NCBI RefSeq assembly: GCF_902706285.1
Contig: NZ_CACSKD010000007.1
Span: 224,440-288,439, forward strand
Direction of reading: 5' to 3'
Length of the DNA stretch: 64,000 bases
Origin: Rhizobium sp. 18055
GTDB lineage: Bacteria; Pseudomonadota; Alphaproteobacteria; Rhizobiales; Rhizobiaceae
Made by a program: the position numbers and the translations under genes. Of the stretch, positions 14,423 through 23,734 are shown piece by piece (positions within the stretch are counted from its first letter, which is position 1; each line of letters begins with the position of its first letter). Under the pieces are notes generated by a model. It ran no database searches and had not been told where the DNA came from. It saw only the letters and a list, made by a program, of their open reading frames with translations.

Positions 14423-17400
14423 GAGCCCGAAGCGGCCCGTGGCCCGCTCCTCCTTGCCGAGCCATAGGGCGATCTTCTCTTCCAGGAGTTCGGGACTGAT
14501 CGGCTTGGCCATGTAGTCATCCATGCCGGCATCGAGACAGAGGTCGCGATCCACATCGAGCGCATGCGCGGTAACGCCGATGATCGGCACCCGATGGCCC
14601 TGCCCGCGCTCGAGCTCGCGGATGGTGCGTGCTGCGTCGTGACCGTTCATGACCGGCATCGACACATCCATCATGATGATCCGCGGCGTATAGGTCTCCC
14701 AGGCATCGACGGCTTCCCGGCCATTGTTGACGACGAGGAAATTCAGCCCTGTCGCCTGCAATATCTGGGTAAAGACGATCTGGTTGACGTCGTTGTCTTC
14801 CGCGACGAGAACGTCGATGAAGGACGGCAGCGGGCGGCCGTTGATCGGCTCGGCCGCGATATCCGGTTCAGGCTGCGCCTCGACGATCGGCCGCGAGGCG
14901 CTATGCGCCGGCGCCAGCCGGATCCTGTTGGTCCTGACCACATCGACGATGGTGTTGCGCAGCACGTTCGCCCGCGCCGGCTTCATCAGATGCGCCTCGC
15001 CGTTGAGCGCCGCAAACTCCTTCTCGGCGCCTGCAATATCCATCGACGTCAGGAAGATGATCGGCAGCTCGCTGAAGCGTTCGTCGGCGCGGAGCAGGCG
15101 CGCGATATCGGCACCGTTCATCCCGGGGATCTGGTAATCGAGGACCAGCGCGTCCAGCGCGACGCCGAGCGCATGAGATTCCTCGAGGATCGCAAGGCCT
15201 TCCACGCCGTCTTCGGCAGCCGCACCATCGAAGCCCCAAAGCATCAGCTGTTCCGTCAGTATCTGCCGGTTGACCGCATTGTCGTCGATGACGAGGATGC
15301 GCGCGCCGCGAACATTGATCGGCAGCGGCCGCGGCTCGGCCCTGGCTGCGCCGACGGCAAACGGCAGGGTGACGGTGAAGACCGACCCTTTGCCGACGTC
15401 GCTATCGACCTCGATATAGCCGCCGAACAGATCGACCAGACCCGCGGTGATCGCGAGCCCGAGGCCGGTGCCCTCGTGGCGCCGCGTCGATGAGGAATCG
15501 ATCTGCGAGAACTTGCCGAAGATCGACTCCAGCCGGTCCCTGGGCATGCCGATACCGGTATCTTCGATCCGCAGCGTCGCCATGATTTCGTCGGCAGCGC
15601 CCGCCACATAATCGATCTCGACCAGCACATGACCGCGCTCTGTAAATTTGACGGCATTGCCGACCAGGTTGGTGACGATCTGCCGGAAGCGGCCGGCATC
15701 GCCGATGATGGCGCCGGGCAGTCCGGGCACGGCACGAACCAGCAGCTCGATGCTCTTTTCGGCGGCCAGCGACGACAGCAACGTCACCACGTCTTCCACC
15801 GCCTCGACCGGATCGAAGGTCACGCGGCGCAACGTCATCTGCCCGGAATCGATCTTCGAGAAGTCGAGAATGTCGTTGATGATGGTCATCAGCGCATTGC
15901 CGGATTTGGCGATGATATCGACGAAGGTCTTCTGGCGCGTATCGAGATTGGACCTCGCCAGCAGTTCGGCCATCCCGAGAACGCCGTTCATCGGTGTGCG
16001 GATTTCATGGCTCATATTCGCCAGGAATTCAGATTTCACCCGATCGGCGACTTCCGCCCGCGCCAGCAGGCCCTCCAGATCGCCTTCGCGGATCTTCATC
16101 GCCGAGATATCGGTAAACAGCGCCACCCAGTGCAGGCGTTCGCTGACGGTGACGTCCATCTGCACCCAGCGGCCATCGGGAACGTGAAACAGGTGCGACG
16201 CAGATGGGCCATCGGCAAGGCTTTGCAAGAGGTCGGCGACCACGAGATCGGGATCGGCAGGAAAATCACCGCGCATGCCGCAATAGGACAGCAGCTCCCG
16301 CCAGTTTCGGCCGATCTCGACGCTCTCGGGTGACAGGTCGAGCATTCCGGCCAGCGCGTCGTTGCTCAGCAGGATTTCGTCATCCTGCAGGACCAGCAGC
16401 CCCTGCGACATCGCATGCGTGGCGTCACCCATCAGCTCGCCAAGGTTTTCCAGCGCCTTGCGTGTTGCGTGGATTTCCCGCTCGTGCAGGCGGATCGCCG
16501 AGATATCGGTGTAGCTCAGCAGGATGCGGTCGGCGGAGATCCTGCGGCTATCAACCAGCAGGAACGTGTCGCCCCAGTTGATCTCGGCTGCTGCCGGTTG
16601 ATCGGAGCGGAACTGTTCGGTACGCCGCACCAGGATTTCCTCGGACGTGACCCCGGGCGGATAGCGCCCCAGTGTATGGTTGTAATCGACGAGTTCCGCG
16701 AAGCTGCGGCCATCGAAAAGACCCTCCGGCAGGTCGGAGATGATGTAGAAGGCCCGGTTGCCGTAGAGGATCGTCAGGTCGCTCTCCAGGATGAGAACGC
16801 CGACCGGCAGGGAATTCAACACCTTCGCCATGTCACGATGCAGGATTTCAGTGTGGGCCTGCGCCGCGATGAGCTGCTTCTCGCGTTCCCTGAGAATGGA
16901 AATGTCGGAGAACGACCCCACCGTATAATGCTTGCCGTCGGCTCTATCGATCCGGTTCACCTGGGCGAGGATCGGGTAAACCTTGCCGCCCGGCCCAGGC
17001 ACGAGGCTCTCGATATCGCGGGCGGCGCCGCTCTGTAGCGCCTCGACATGGCCTTTGCTGACCATTTCCCCGGCGGCGGCGCCGAACATCTCCCGCTCCG
17101 TCTTCCCGAGCGCATCGGCAAGCGGCAGCCCGGTCAGGGCCTCGTAACTGGCATTCGCATAGATCAGCCGGTGATTTTCGTCGCGCGCGAAGGCCGCAAC
17201 CGGCAGCGCTTCGATAATGTCACGCAGCAGTTCGCCATCCGCAGCATTCCCGATCGGCGGCCGCGCCAGGCGCCGCATCGACCGCACCGCGCGGTTCTCC
17301 GTTTCGAACAGTCCGAGCACATAGATCCGCTCGTCCGACAGCGCAAAGCTCTCGATCCGCACCCGGTCATGCGCATCGCCGGTGGCGTCGAAGCAGAGCG

Positions 17401-17644
17401 CGCTTTCCTCGGTTCCGAACACCAGTGCGCGGCGCTCCTTGTCCTCGCGGTCCTGTTCCTCCGGGCGATCGAAGAGTTCGCGGCTGCGCCGTCCGATGAA
17501 ATCGGAGATCTCTTTCGCGAAGAAATCGGCATAGGCCTGGTTGACTGCGACGTAGCGCAGTTCGCTGTTCTTGACATAGGCCGGGTTCTCCAGATCCGCG
17601 ATCCGGCGGCATGCCAGTTCGAGAAGGTCCCCGTTTGACGCCAA
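14420..17644 (-). CDS. Multi-PAS hybrid sensor histidine kinase with two receiver domains
   Basis: 1074 residues from TTG 17644 (GGAG 9 bases upstream). No transmembrane segment is seen, so it is a soluble sensor. Order: PAS modules at about 8-115, 140-255, 270-390 and 405-515 (the second with RLIYANASYEALTG), HisKA with the phospho-acceptor His546 (NMSHEIRTPMNG), HATPase with Asn664, EDTGIGM and GTGLGL, receiver 1 (Asp787/788, phospho-site Asp836, Lys888), and receiver 2 (Glu949/Asp950, phospho-site Asp993, Lys1047). All key residues are present. No HPt domain or partner regulator is adjacent. A TTAA-N7-TTAA motif lies 66-82 bases upstream of the start. Confidence 0.93.
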   Translation of the reverse strand: MASNGDLLELACRRIADLENPAYVKNSELRYVAVNQAYADFFAKEISDFIGRRSRELFDRPEEQDREDKERRALVFGTEESALCFDATGDAHDRVRIESFALSDERIYVLGLFETENRAVRSMRRLARPPIGNAADGELLRDIIEALPVAAFARDENHRLIYANASYEALTGLPLADALGKTEREMFGAAAGEMVSKGHVEALQSGAARDIESLVPGPGGKVYPILAQVNRIDRADGKHYTVGSFSDISILREREKQLIAAQAHTEILHRDMAKVLNSLPVGVLILESDLTILYGNRAFYIISDLPEGLFDGRSFAELVDYNHTLGRYPPGVTSEEILVRRTEQFRSDQPAAAEINWGDTFLLVDSRRISADRILLSYTDISAIRLHEREIHATRKALENLGELMGDATHAMSQGLLVLQDDEILLSNDALAGMLDLSPESVEIGRNWRELLSYCGMRGDFPADPDLVVADLLQSLADGPSASHLFHVPDGRWVQMDVTVSERLHWVALFTDISAMKIREGDLEGLLARAEVADRVKSEFLANMSHEIRTPMNGVLGMAELLARSNLDTRQKTFVDIIAKSGNALMTIINDILDFSKIDSGQMTLRRVTFDPVEAVEDVVTLLSSLAAEKSIELLVRAVPGLPGAIIGDAGRFRQIVTNLVGNAVKFTERGHVLVEIDYVAGAADEIMATLRIEDTGIGMPRDRLESIFGKFSQIDSSSTRRHEGTGLGLAITAGLVDLFGGYIEVDSDVGKGSVFTVTLPFAVGAARAEPRPLPINVRGARILVIDDNAVNRQILTEQLMLWGFDGAAAEDGVEGLAILEESHALGVALDALVLDYQIPGMNGADIARLLRADERFSELPIIFLTSMDIAGAEKEFAALNGEAHLMKPARANVLRNTIVDVVRTNRIRLAPAHSASRPIVEAQPEPDIAAEPINGRPLPSFIDVLVAEDNDVNQIVFTQILQATGLNFLVVNNGREAVDAWETYTPRIIMMDVSMPVMNGHDAARTIRELERGQGHRVPIIGVTAHALDVDRDLCLDAGMDDYMAKPISPELLEEKIALWLGKEERATGRFGL

Positions 17645-18203
17645 GAATACTGCTCCGCTATGAAAACATCAGGCAAATTGCCAACCGTTCGACCATAGCC
17701 GAAAGGGCTTTAACAACGCATTAACCATGAACGGCTCCGCGACGAAAATAATCCTGCGAATTTCGAGGTTTAGCGCATCCGCGAACGGGACGCCTCAGGC
17801 ACGGTTGCCTGAGCGCCGCGGCATATGAAATTCGGGATGCTGACCAACCTCGCGGAAGACCGCGTGCCGGGCCGTCGTCTGCTCTTATGGACGCTGCGGG
17901 CCGCGATCCACTCCGGCTTTTCAGATCACACACTTGACTTTCCCGCCGAACTAGACCAAATGCAGGTCAGCTTTCACCTTCCGGCCGCCGCGTGAGCGTG
18001 CCCCTGCCAGCAAATAGGATGCAGGAAGAAGGACAAAAGCGCATTTCGTATAGACCGCATCCCAAGACGCGGCAGAAGCGCTGGAAAGTTTTTCCAACAA
18101 GACAAGTTCCCACTTCACGCGGGGTGCTTGACGCCAGAACAACACCGGACCGCAGCCCGCGTTTCGGCGATTTTGTTTTGGCGCGCCCTAAAAAGGTTAT
18201 GAC
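17645..18203. other. Intergenic region between divergent kinase and helicase genes
   Basis: 559 bases. It contains the CtrA-like site at 17710-17726, an 8-bp hairpin (17794-17801 with 17806-17813), and AAAAAGG just before the helicase start. Short frames here (for example on the minus strand, 17721-17933) lack ribosome sites and family features. The helicase leader may be long and regulatory, as is common for cold-responsive DEAD-box genes, but I see no specific element. Confidence 0.5.
17710..17726. promoter_or_regulatory. CtrA-type site upstream of the hybrid kinase gene
   Basis: TTAA at 17710-17713, seven bases, then TTAACC at 17721-17726. This is the full consensus TTAA-N7-TTAA(C) of the alphaproteobacterial cell-cycle regulator CtrA. 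It lies 66 bases upstream of the kinase start codon, a usual promoter position. Confidence 0.55.
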
Positions 18204-19895
18204 TTGACCAATTTTGAATCGCTTGGCATTTCCAAGCCGATCGTCGCTACACTGTTCCAGCTCGGCATCGAAACGCCGACCCCTATCCAGGAAAAGGCGA
18301 TCCCGCTTCTCCTCGAAGGCCGTGACCTCATCGGCCTCGCCCAGACAGGCACCGGCAAGACGGCCGCTTTCGGCCTGCCGCTCATCGAAAAGCTGATCCC
18401 GGAAGAACGCCGCCCCGACAACCGTACCACCCGTACGCTGATCCTGGCGCCGACCCGCGAACTGGTCAACCAGATCGCCATGAACCTGAAGACCTTCCTG
18501 CGCAAGTCGCACCTGCGCATCAACGTCGTCGTTGGCGGCGTCTCGATCAACAAGCAGCAGCTGCAGCTTGAAAAGGGCACCGACATTCTCGTGGCCACGC
18601 CCGGCCGCCTGCTCGACCTCGTCAACCGTCGCGCCATCGGCCTGACGGCCGTGCGCTACCTCGTGCTGGACGAAGCCGACCAGATGCTCGACCTCGGTTT
18701 CGTGCACGACCTGCGCAAGATTTCGAAGATGGTGCCGAAGAAGCGCCAGACCATGCTGTTTTCGGCCACCATGCCGAAGGCGATTGCCGATCTGGCTGCC
18801 GACTTCCTGACCGATCCGGTCAAGGTCGAAGTGACGCCTCCGGGCAAGGCTGCCGACAAGGTCGAACAGTATGTTCACTTCGTCAACGGCAAGAACGACA
18901 AGACCGACCTCCTGAAGAAGTCGCTCAGCCAAAACCCGGATGGCCGCTCCATCGTCTTCCTGCGCACCAAGCATGGCGCCGAGAAGCTGATGAAGCACCT
19001 GGAAACCGTCGGTTATTCGGTTGCCTCGATCCACGGCAACAAGAGCCAGGGCCAGCGCGAGCGCGCCTTGAAGGCCTTCAAGGACGGTGACATCAAGACG
19101 CTGATCGCCACCGACGTTGCCGCCCGCGGCATCGACATCCCGGCCGTCAGCCACGTCTACAACTACGACCTGCCGGAAGTTGCCGAAGCCTATGTCCACC
19201 GCATCGGCCGTACGGCCCGTGCCGGTCGTGACGGCATCGCGATTGCCTTCTGCGCGCCCGACGAAACGCGCCTGCTGCGCGATATCGAGCGCCTGATGAG
19301 CATCAACATCGCCGTTGCCAGCGGCGAAGCGCCTGCCAACATGAACGCAACGCCGAAGCGCGCCAACAATGGTGGCGGCGCAAACCGCGGCCAGGGCCGT
19401 GGTGGCGAGGGTCGTGGCGAGGGTCGTGGCGAAGGTCGTGGTGGTGAAGCTCGTAGCGGCGAAGGCCGTAGCGAAGGTCGCGGTCGTCCCGAGCGCCGTC
19501 CGCGTCCGGAGCGCCAGCCGATGTCGGCCCGCAACGAAGACTTCCGCGGCCAGCGCCGTGGCGAAGCAGCACCGGCTACCGGTCCTGACAACGATCTGGT
19601 CGCAACGTCGGACTTCCGCGGTGCAGGTGGCCCTGCCCGCAAGCCACAGCGCCCGCAGCCGCATGGCGGCAACGCCAATGGCGGCGACGCAAACCGTCAC
19701 CACCCCGGTGCCGGTGCCCGCACCGCCCCCCGCAATGCCCAGGGTCGTCCGGCCCGCAAGCCCGGTGAAGACCGCGGCGCGCAGGCCAATGCCGGCGGCG
19801 GTGAGCGTGGCGAACGTCGTGAAGGCAACGGCGGCCAGCGCCGCGGTGGCCCATCGCGCGGCGGCAACGGCGGCCAGCGCCGCGAACGCGCATAA
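18204..19895 (+). CDS. DEAD-box ATP-dependent RNA helicase with Gly/Arg-rich tail
   Basis: 563 residues from TTG 18204; AAAAAGG lies 8 bases upstream and the protein begins directly with the Q-motif region (FESLGIS). Motifs in order: PTPIQEKAIP, AQTGTGKT, PTRELV, DEAD (LVLDEADQM), SATMP, and HRIGRTARAG. Core to about residue 370. The last ~180 residues are Gly/Arg/Asn/Ala-rich with repeated GEGR-type units, a disordered RNA-binding tail as in RhlE-group helicases. It unwinds RNA during ribosome assembly or mRNA decay, especially in the cold. Confidence 0.95.
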   Translation: MTNFESLGISKPIVATLFQLGIETPTPIQEKAIPLLLEGRDLIGLAQTGTGKTAAFGLPLIEKLIPEERRPDNRTTRTLILAPTRELVNQIAMNLKTFLRKSHLRINVVVGGVSINKQQLQLEKGTDILVATPGRLLDLVNRRAIGLTAVRYLVLDEADQMLDLGFVHDLRKISKMVPKKRQTMLFSATMPKAIADLAADFLTDPVKVEVTPPGKAADKVEQYVHFVNGKNDKTDLLKKSLSQNPDGRSIVFLRTKHGAEKLMKHLETVGYSVASIHGNKSQGQRERALKAFKDGDIKTLIATDVAARGIDIPAVSHVYNYDLPEVAEAYVHRIGRTARAGRDGIAIAFCAPDETRLLRDIERLMSINIAVASGEAPANMNATPKRANNGGGANRGQGRGGEGRGEGRGEGRGGEARSGEGRSEGRGRPERRPRPERQPMSARNEDFRGQRRGEAAPATGPDNDLVATSDFRGAGGPARKPQRPQPHGGNANGGDANRHHPGAGARTAPRNAQGRPARKPGEDRGAQANAGGGERGERREGNGGQRRGGPSRGGNGGQRRERA

Positions 19896-19920
19896 GCCTT
19901 TTCGCACTGGAAGCGTAACG

Positions 19921-19946
19921 ACGGCGGGAGAGATCCCGCCGTTTTC
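19921..19946 (+). terminator. Intrinsic terminator of the helicase gene
   Basis: 9-bp GC-rich stem 19921-19929 with 19934-19942, GAGA loop, followed by TTTTC. It lies 26 bases after the helicase stop. Confidence 0.85.
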
Positions 19947-19991
19947 TATTGTCGAGTGTCGCCCTTTCAAAAGCGACACTGCGACATCTAT

Positions 19992-20008
19992 TTAAGGTTT
20001 AATTAACC
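19992..20008. promoter_or_regulatory. CtrA-type site upstream of the ATP-grasp operon
   Basis: TTAA at 19992-19995, seven bases, TTAACC at 20003-20008, a second perfect TTAA-N7-TTAAC match. It lies 259 bases before the ATP-grasp start codon. The 371-base gap it sits in (19896-20266) otherwise holds the helicase terminator and no gene that I can support. Confidence 0.5.
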
Positions 20009-20266
20009 TGGCCGGCGAGCGAATGAAAAACGCCTTCGCTCGAAAATGAATCGCCCCACGCGCGCAAAATAATCATGTGCTCACGTTTTAAGCGCCGCGA
20101 AGCAATTGCCCTATTCGGGGCCGACGCTACTTCCTGGTAAATGCTTAGTTTTTCGGCTGTTTTGTCGGATAGACACCATTTTACGAATCTTCGTCCCGAA
20201 CTGAGCATGGTTCTTGCATTGCTCACTGCGTTGTACTCAAATGAAGAAAAAAGGGGAGCCACACCT

Positions 20267-21676
20267 TTGGCATTTGATGAAATGATCACCGGGGACGAAA
20301 GTCCGCGACCGCCATATGAAAAATACTTTGAGTGGTACAATAGCCAGGATCGCGCCCACCTGATTGCCAAGTCCCGGGACGCGGAAAACATCTTTCGCAA
20401 GACCGGAATCACCTTCGCTGTCTATGGCCACGAAGACTCCTCCGAAAAGCTCATTCCCTTCGATATCATCCCCCGCGTCATCTCCGGTCGCGAATGGCGC
20501 AAGCTCGCACAGGGCATCGAACAGCGGGTGATCGCCCTCAACGCCTTTCTCGACGACATCTATCACAAGCAGGAAATCATCCGCGCCGGCCGCATTCCGC
20601 GCCAGCTGATCGAAAACAACGTCACCTTCCTGCCGGAAATGATCGGCTTCCGGCCGCCCGGTGGCGTCTACACCCACATCGTCGGCACCGATATCGTGCG
20701 CACCGGCGAGGATCAGTTCTACGTTCTGGAGGACAATGCGCGCACGCCGTCCGGTGTCAGCTACATGCTGGAAAACCGCGAAACGATGATGCACATGTTC
20801 CCGGAACTGTTTCACGAGAACAAGGTTCGCCCGGTCGAGGACTATCCCTATCTGCTGCGCCAGAGCCTCGCCTCGCTTGCCCCTCCCGGCTGCAAGGGCA
20901 AGCCGCGCGTCGCGGTGCTGACACCCGGCATCTACAACTCCGCCTACTACGAACACTCGTTCCTCGCCGACACGATGGGTGTCGAGCTTGTCGAGGGCTC
21001 GGACCTGCGCGTCATCGACGGCAAGGTGAAGATGCGCACCACCCGCGGCTATGAGGCGATCGACGTGCTTTATCGCCGCGTCGACGACGACTTCCTCGAT
21101 CCGCTGACCTTCCGCTCGGATTCGGCCCTCGGCATCCCCGGCATCATGGACGTCTATCGCTCCGGCAACATCACCATTGCCAACGCACCCGGCACCGGCA
21201 TCTGCGACGACAAGGCGATCTATTCCTACATGCCCGAGATCGTCGAGTTCTACACCGGCCGCAAGGCGCTGCTGGAAAACGTGCCGACCTGGCGCTGTTC
21301 GGAAGCCTCCAGCCTGAAATATGTGCTGGAACACCTCGAAGAGCTGGTCGTCAAGGAAGTCCACGGCTCCGGCGGCTACGGCATGCTGGTTGGCCCGACC
21401 GCTTCCAAGAAGGAGCGCGCCGATTTCGCCGACAAGCTGAAGGCCAAGCCGAGCAACTATATCGCCCAGCCGACGCTGTCGCTATCGACAGTGCCGATCC
21501 TCGTCAACAAGGGCATTGCGCCGCGCCACGTCGATCTTCGCCCCTATGTGCTGGTATCAGACAAGGTCCAGATCATCCCGGGCGGGTTGACGCGCGTGGC
21601 ACTGAAACAGGGCTCGCTCGTGGTCAACTCAAGCCAGGGCGGCGGCACAAAAGATACCTGGGTATTGGAGGACTGA
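20267..21676 (+). CDS. Circularly permuted type 2 ATP-grasp ligase
   Basis: 469 residues from TTG 20267 (GGGGAG 10 bases upstream, beginning MAFDEMITGD). A longer frame from 20141 has no ribosome site. Segments such as LEDNARTPSGVSYMLENR, VLTPGIYNSAYYEHSFLA and VKEVHGSGGYGMLVGP are typical of the circularly permuted ATP-grasp (DUF404/407) family. By ATP-grasp logic it activates a carboxylate as acyl-phosphate and joins it to an amine. The natural substrate is unknown. It is first of a three-gene operon with an alpha-E protein (1-base overlap) and a transglutaminase, a combination predicted to make or modify peptides. Confidence 0.9.
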   Translation: MAFDEMITGDESPRPPYEKYFEWYNSQDRAHLIAKSRDAENIFRKTGITFAVYGHEDSSEKLIPFDIIPRVISGREWRKLAQGIEQRVIALNAFLDDIYHKQEIIRAGRIPRQLIENNVTFLPEMIGFRPPGGVYTHIVGTDIVRTGEDQFYVLEDNARTPSGVSYMLENRETMMHMFPELFHENKVRPVEDYPYLLRQSLASLAPPGCKGKPRVAVLTPGIYNSAYYEHSFLADTMGVELVEGSDLRVIDGKVKMRTTRGYEAIDVLYRRVDDDFLDPLTFRSDSALGIPGIMDVYRSGNITIANAPGTGICDDKAIYSYMPEIVEFYTGRKALLENVPTWRCSEASSLKYVLEHLEELVVKEVHGSGGYGMLVGPTASKKERADFADKLKAKPSNYIAQPTLSLSTVPILVNKGIAPRHVDLRPYVLVSDKVQIIPGGLTRVALKQGSLVVNSSQGGGTKDTWVLED

Positions 21677-22617
21677 TGCTCGGAAGAACTGCAAACGGCC
21701 TCTACTGGATGTTCCGCTACATCGAGCGCGCCGAAAACATCGCGCGCCTGATCGACGCCGGCATCCGCATGTCGCTGACCAGAAGCAACGGCAATGACGA
21801 CAATTGGGACGGCGTGCTGCAAAGTGCGGGCGTGCGCGAAGCCTATGACGAAGGCCATAGCAAGCTGACGGCGGCCGACGCCATCGACTACCTGCTGCGT
21901 GATCGCTCCAATCCGTCGAGTGTCATGTCCTGCGTCGATTCCGGCCGCAACAACGCCCGCATGGTCCGCACGGCGCTGACCCGCGAAACCTGGGAAGCCA
22001 CCAACGAGTTCTGGATCGAGCTCAAGGACCTGCTGTCGAAGCGGCTGAAGCCGGCCGATCTGCCGCAGGCGATCGACGTCATCAAGCATCGCGCCGGCCT
22101 CATCCGCGGCGCGCTGCACGGCTCGATGCTGCGCAACGAACTCTACAACTTCGCCCGCATCGGCACCTTCATCGAGCGTGCCGACAACACCAGCCGCATT
22201 CTCGACGTCAAATACTACGTGTTGCTGCCGGCTGTCTCCGCCGTCGGCACCTCGATCGACAATGTGCAGTGGGAATCGATCCTGCGCTCCGTCTCCGCCC
22301 ACCGCTCCTACAGCTGGGCCTATGACGGCGAGTACAGGGCCATGAACATCGCCGACTTCCTGATCCTCAACGGCCAGATGCCGCGATCTCTCGCCTATTG
22401 CTACGAGAAGATCACCAGCGAGCTCGGCTACCTCGCCACGGATTACGGCGAGCAGCTGCCGGCCCACAAGACGGCGGAGGCAATCCGCCAGTCGCTGAAG
22501 ACCCGGGCGATCAAGGACATCATGGATCAGGGCCTGCATGAGTTCCTCGAGGAGTTCGTCTCACGCAACAACCAGCTCGGACAGGAAATTTCCGATGGTT
22601 ACCGGTTCTACGTATAG
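21676..22617 (+). CDS. Alpha-E domain protein (DUF403)
   Basis: 313 residues, all-helical, beginning MLGRTANGLYWMFRYIERAENIARLID, the alpha-E signature. Its ATG overlaps the stop of the ATP-grasp gene by one base (TGATG), so they are translationally coupled. The family is almost always paired with ATP-grasp and transglutaminase partners and may act as a scaffold or substrate-binding subunit. No enzymatic residues are established. Confidence 0.92.
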   Translation: MLGRTANGLYWMFRYIERAENIARLIDAGIRMSLTRSNGNDDNWDGVLQSAGVREAYDEGHSKLTAADAIDYLLRDRSNPSSVMSCVDSGRNNARMVRTALTRETWEATNEFWIELKDLLSKRLKPADLPQAIDVIKHRAGLIRGALHGSMLRNELYNFARIGTFIERADNTSRILDVKYYVLLPAVSAVGTSIDNVQWESILRSVSAHRSYSWAYDGEYRAMNIADFLILNGQMPRSLAYCYEKITSELGYLATDYGEQLPAHKTAEAIRQSLKTRAIKDIMDQGLHEFLEEFVSRNNQLGQEISDGYRFYV

Positions 22618-22629
22618 GCGGGTCCAGAC

Positions 22630-23448
22630 ATGAAACTGAAGATTAGCCACGTCACCGAATACCGCTACGACGAACCGACCGCCTTCTCGCTGCAACGCCT
22701 GCGGCTGACGCCGCCGACGGTTCCCGGCCAGACCGTGCTGAACTGGTCGCTGCATGTCGAGGGCGCCAAGCCCGAGGTCGAATACGACGATCAGTTCGGC
22801 AACCACGTCAACCTCGTCTCGCTACAGGGCGAGCAGCAGGTGACGCGGATCGTCGCCGAAGGCGAAGTCGAGACAGAGGACCGCAACGGCGTCATCGGCC
22901 CGCACACCGGCTTCTGCCCCCTCTGGCTCTTCCTGCGCGACACGCCGAAGACCAAGCCCGGCAAGCTCACACGCGAGTTGATCAAGGGTGTCACCGGCGA
23001 CACCGAACTCGGCCGCATGCATGCGCTGATGACGGCGATCCACGAAACGGTGAACTATCAGCCGGGCACCAGCGACGTCGAAACCACCGCCGAACAGGCT
23101 TTGGAAAAGAAGACCGGCGTCTGCCAGGACCACGCCCATATCTTCGTCGCGGCCGCCCACGCACTCGGCGTTCCCGCCCGCTACATCTCCGGCTATCTGA
23201 TGATGGAAGAAAAGATCGAGCAGGCGGCAACCCACGCCTGGGCCGAAGCCCACATCCCTGGCCTCGGCTGGGTCGGCTTCGATCCTGCCAACGAGATTTG
23301 CCCGGATGACCGCTATGTCCGGGTCGCTTCCGGCCTCTGCTACAAGGACGCAGCCCCGGTCTCCGGCATGCGCATCGGCATGCCGGGCGAAAAGCTCGAG
23401 GTCATCGTCAAGGTGGCCGATCAGGGGCAGACGCAGAGCCAGAGCTGA
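22630..23448 (+). CDS. Transglutaminase-like cysteine peptidase (operon partner)
   Basis: 272 residues. N-terminal beta domain (HVTEYRYDEPTAFSLQRLRLTP) followed by the papain-like core with TGVCQDHAHIF (Cys), THAWAEAHIPG (His) and GFDPANE (Asp), a complete catalytic triad. No signal peptide. It is 12 bases after the alpha-E gene. It may hydrolyse or transfer amide bonds formed by the ATP-grasp enzyme. Two paralogues lie 1.5-3 kb away on the other strand. Confidence 0.92.
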   Translation: MKLKISHVTEYRYDEPTAFSLQRLRLTPPTVPGQTVLNWSLHVEGAKPEVEYDDQFGNHVNLVSLQGEQQVTRIVAEGEVETEDRNGVIGPHTGFCPLWLFLRDTPKTKPGKLTRELIKGVTGDTELGRMHALMTAIHETVNYQPGTSDVETTAEQALEKKTGVCQDHAHIFVAAAHALGVPARYISGYLMMEEKIEQAATHAWAEAHIPGLGWVGFDPANEICPDDRYVRVASGLCYKDAAPVSGMRIGMPGEKLEVIVKVADQGQTQSQS

Positions 23449-23496
23449 GACCCGGCTTCTGCCCGGAACATCGTTTTTCGGAACTCTCAAGAGTTT

Positions 23497-23523
23497 CGAG
23501 TTGCCGTTCAACCCGGCAACTCG
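23497..23523 (+). terminator. Hairpin after the transglutaminase operon
   Basis: Perfect 10-bp stem 23497-23506 with 23514-23523 around a 7-nt loop, 48 bases after the stop. No T-run follows, so termination may be partial or Rho-assisted. Downstream (23640-23720) the DNA becomes AT-rich and probably holds the promoter of the acyltransferase gene. Confidence 0.5.
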
Positions 23524-23734
23524 GAACATTCCTGTTGCGCGACGCAGAACGGCGATGCATGCCTATACCGACTTCGGCTCGTCAAACAATGTCTATCCGA
23601 TCGTCAGCAGCGTTTGGCATAGGCTGAAAGCAACAAGACGGCCAGACTGCATTTCAATCATAAGTATTATTTATATTTACAACGACACGATACATCAATA
23701 TTAATCTGTATTAACAGAAATTGCAGGTGACATA

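Noticed and set aside
17721..17933. A 70-codon minus-strand frame in the gap before the kinase gene
   Set aside because: It overlaps the CtrA-type site, has no ribosome site and has no recognisable features.
19369..19520. Repetitive GGTCGTGGCGA-type units that look like a short-repeat array
   Set aside because: They encode the Gly/Arg-rich tail of the helicase in frame. Spacing is codon-based with no unique spacers, so this is not a CRISPR array. No CRISPR was found in the window.
17967..19979. A 670-codon open frame on the minus strand across the RNA helicase
   Set aside because: It is the mirror of a GC-rich gene; the plus strand encodes all DEAD-box motifs, and the minus frame gives low-complexity Ala/Val/Thr protein with no family features.
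20237..22539. Long minus-strand frames across the ATP-grasp and alpha-E genes
   Set aside because: Same shadow effect; no ribosome sites, and the plus-strand genes overlap start to stop as an operon.
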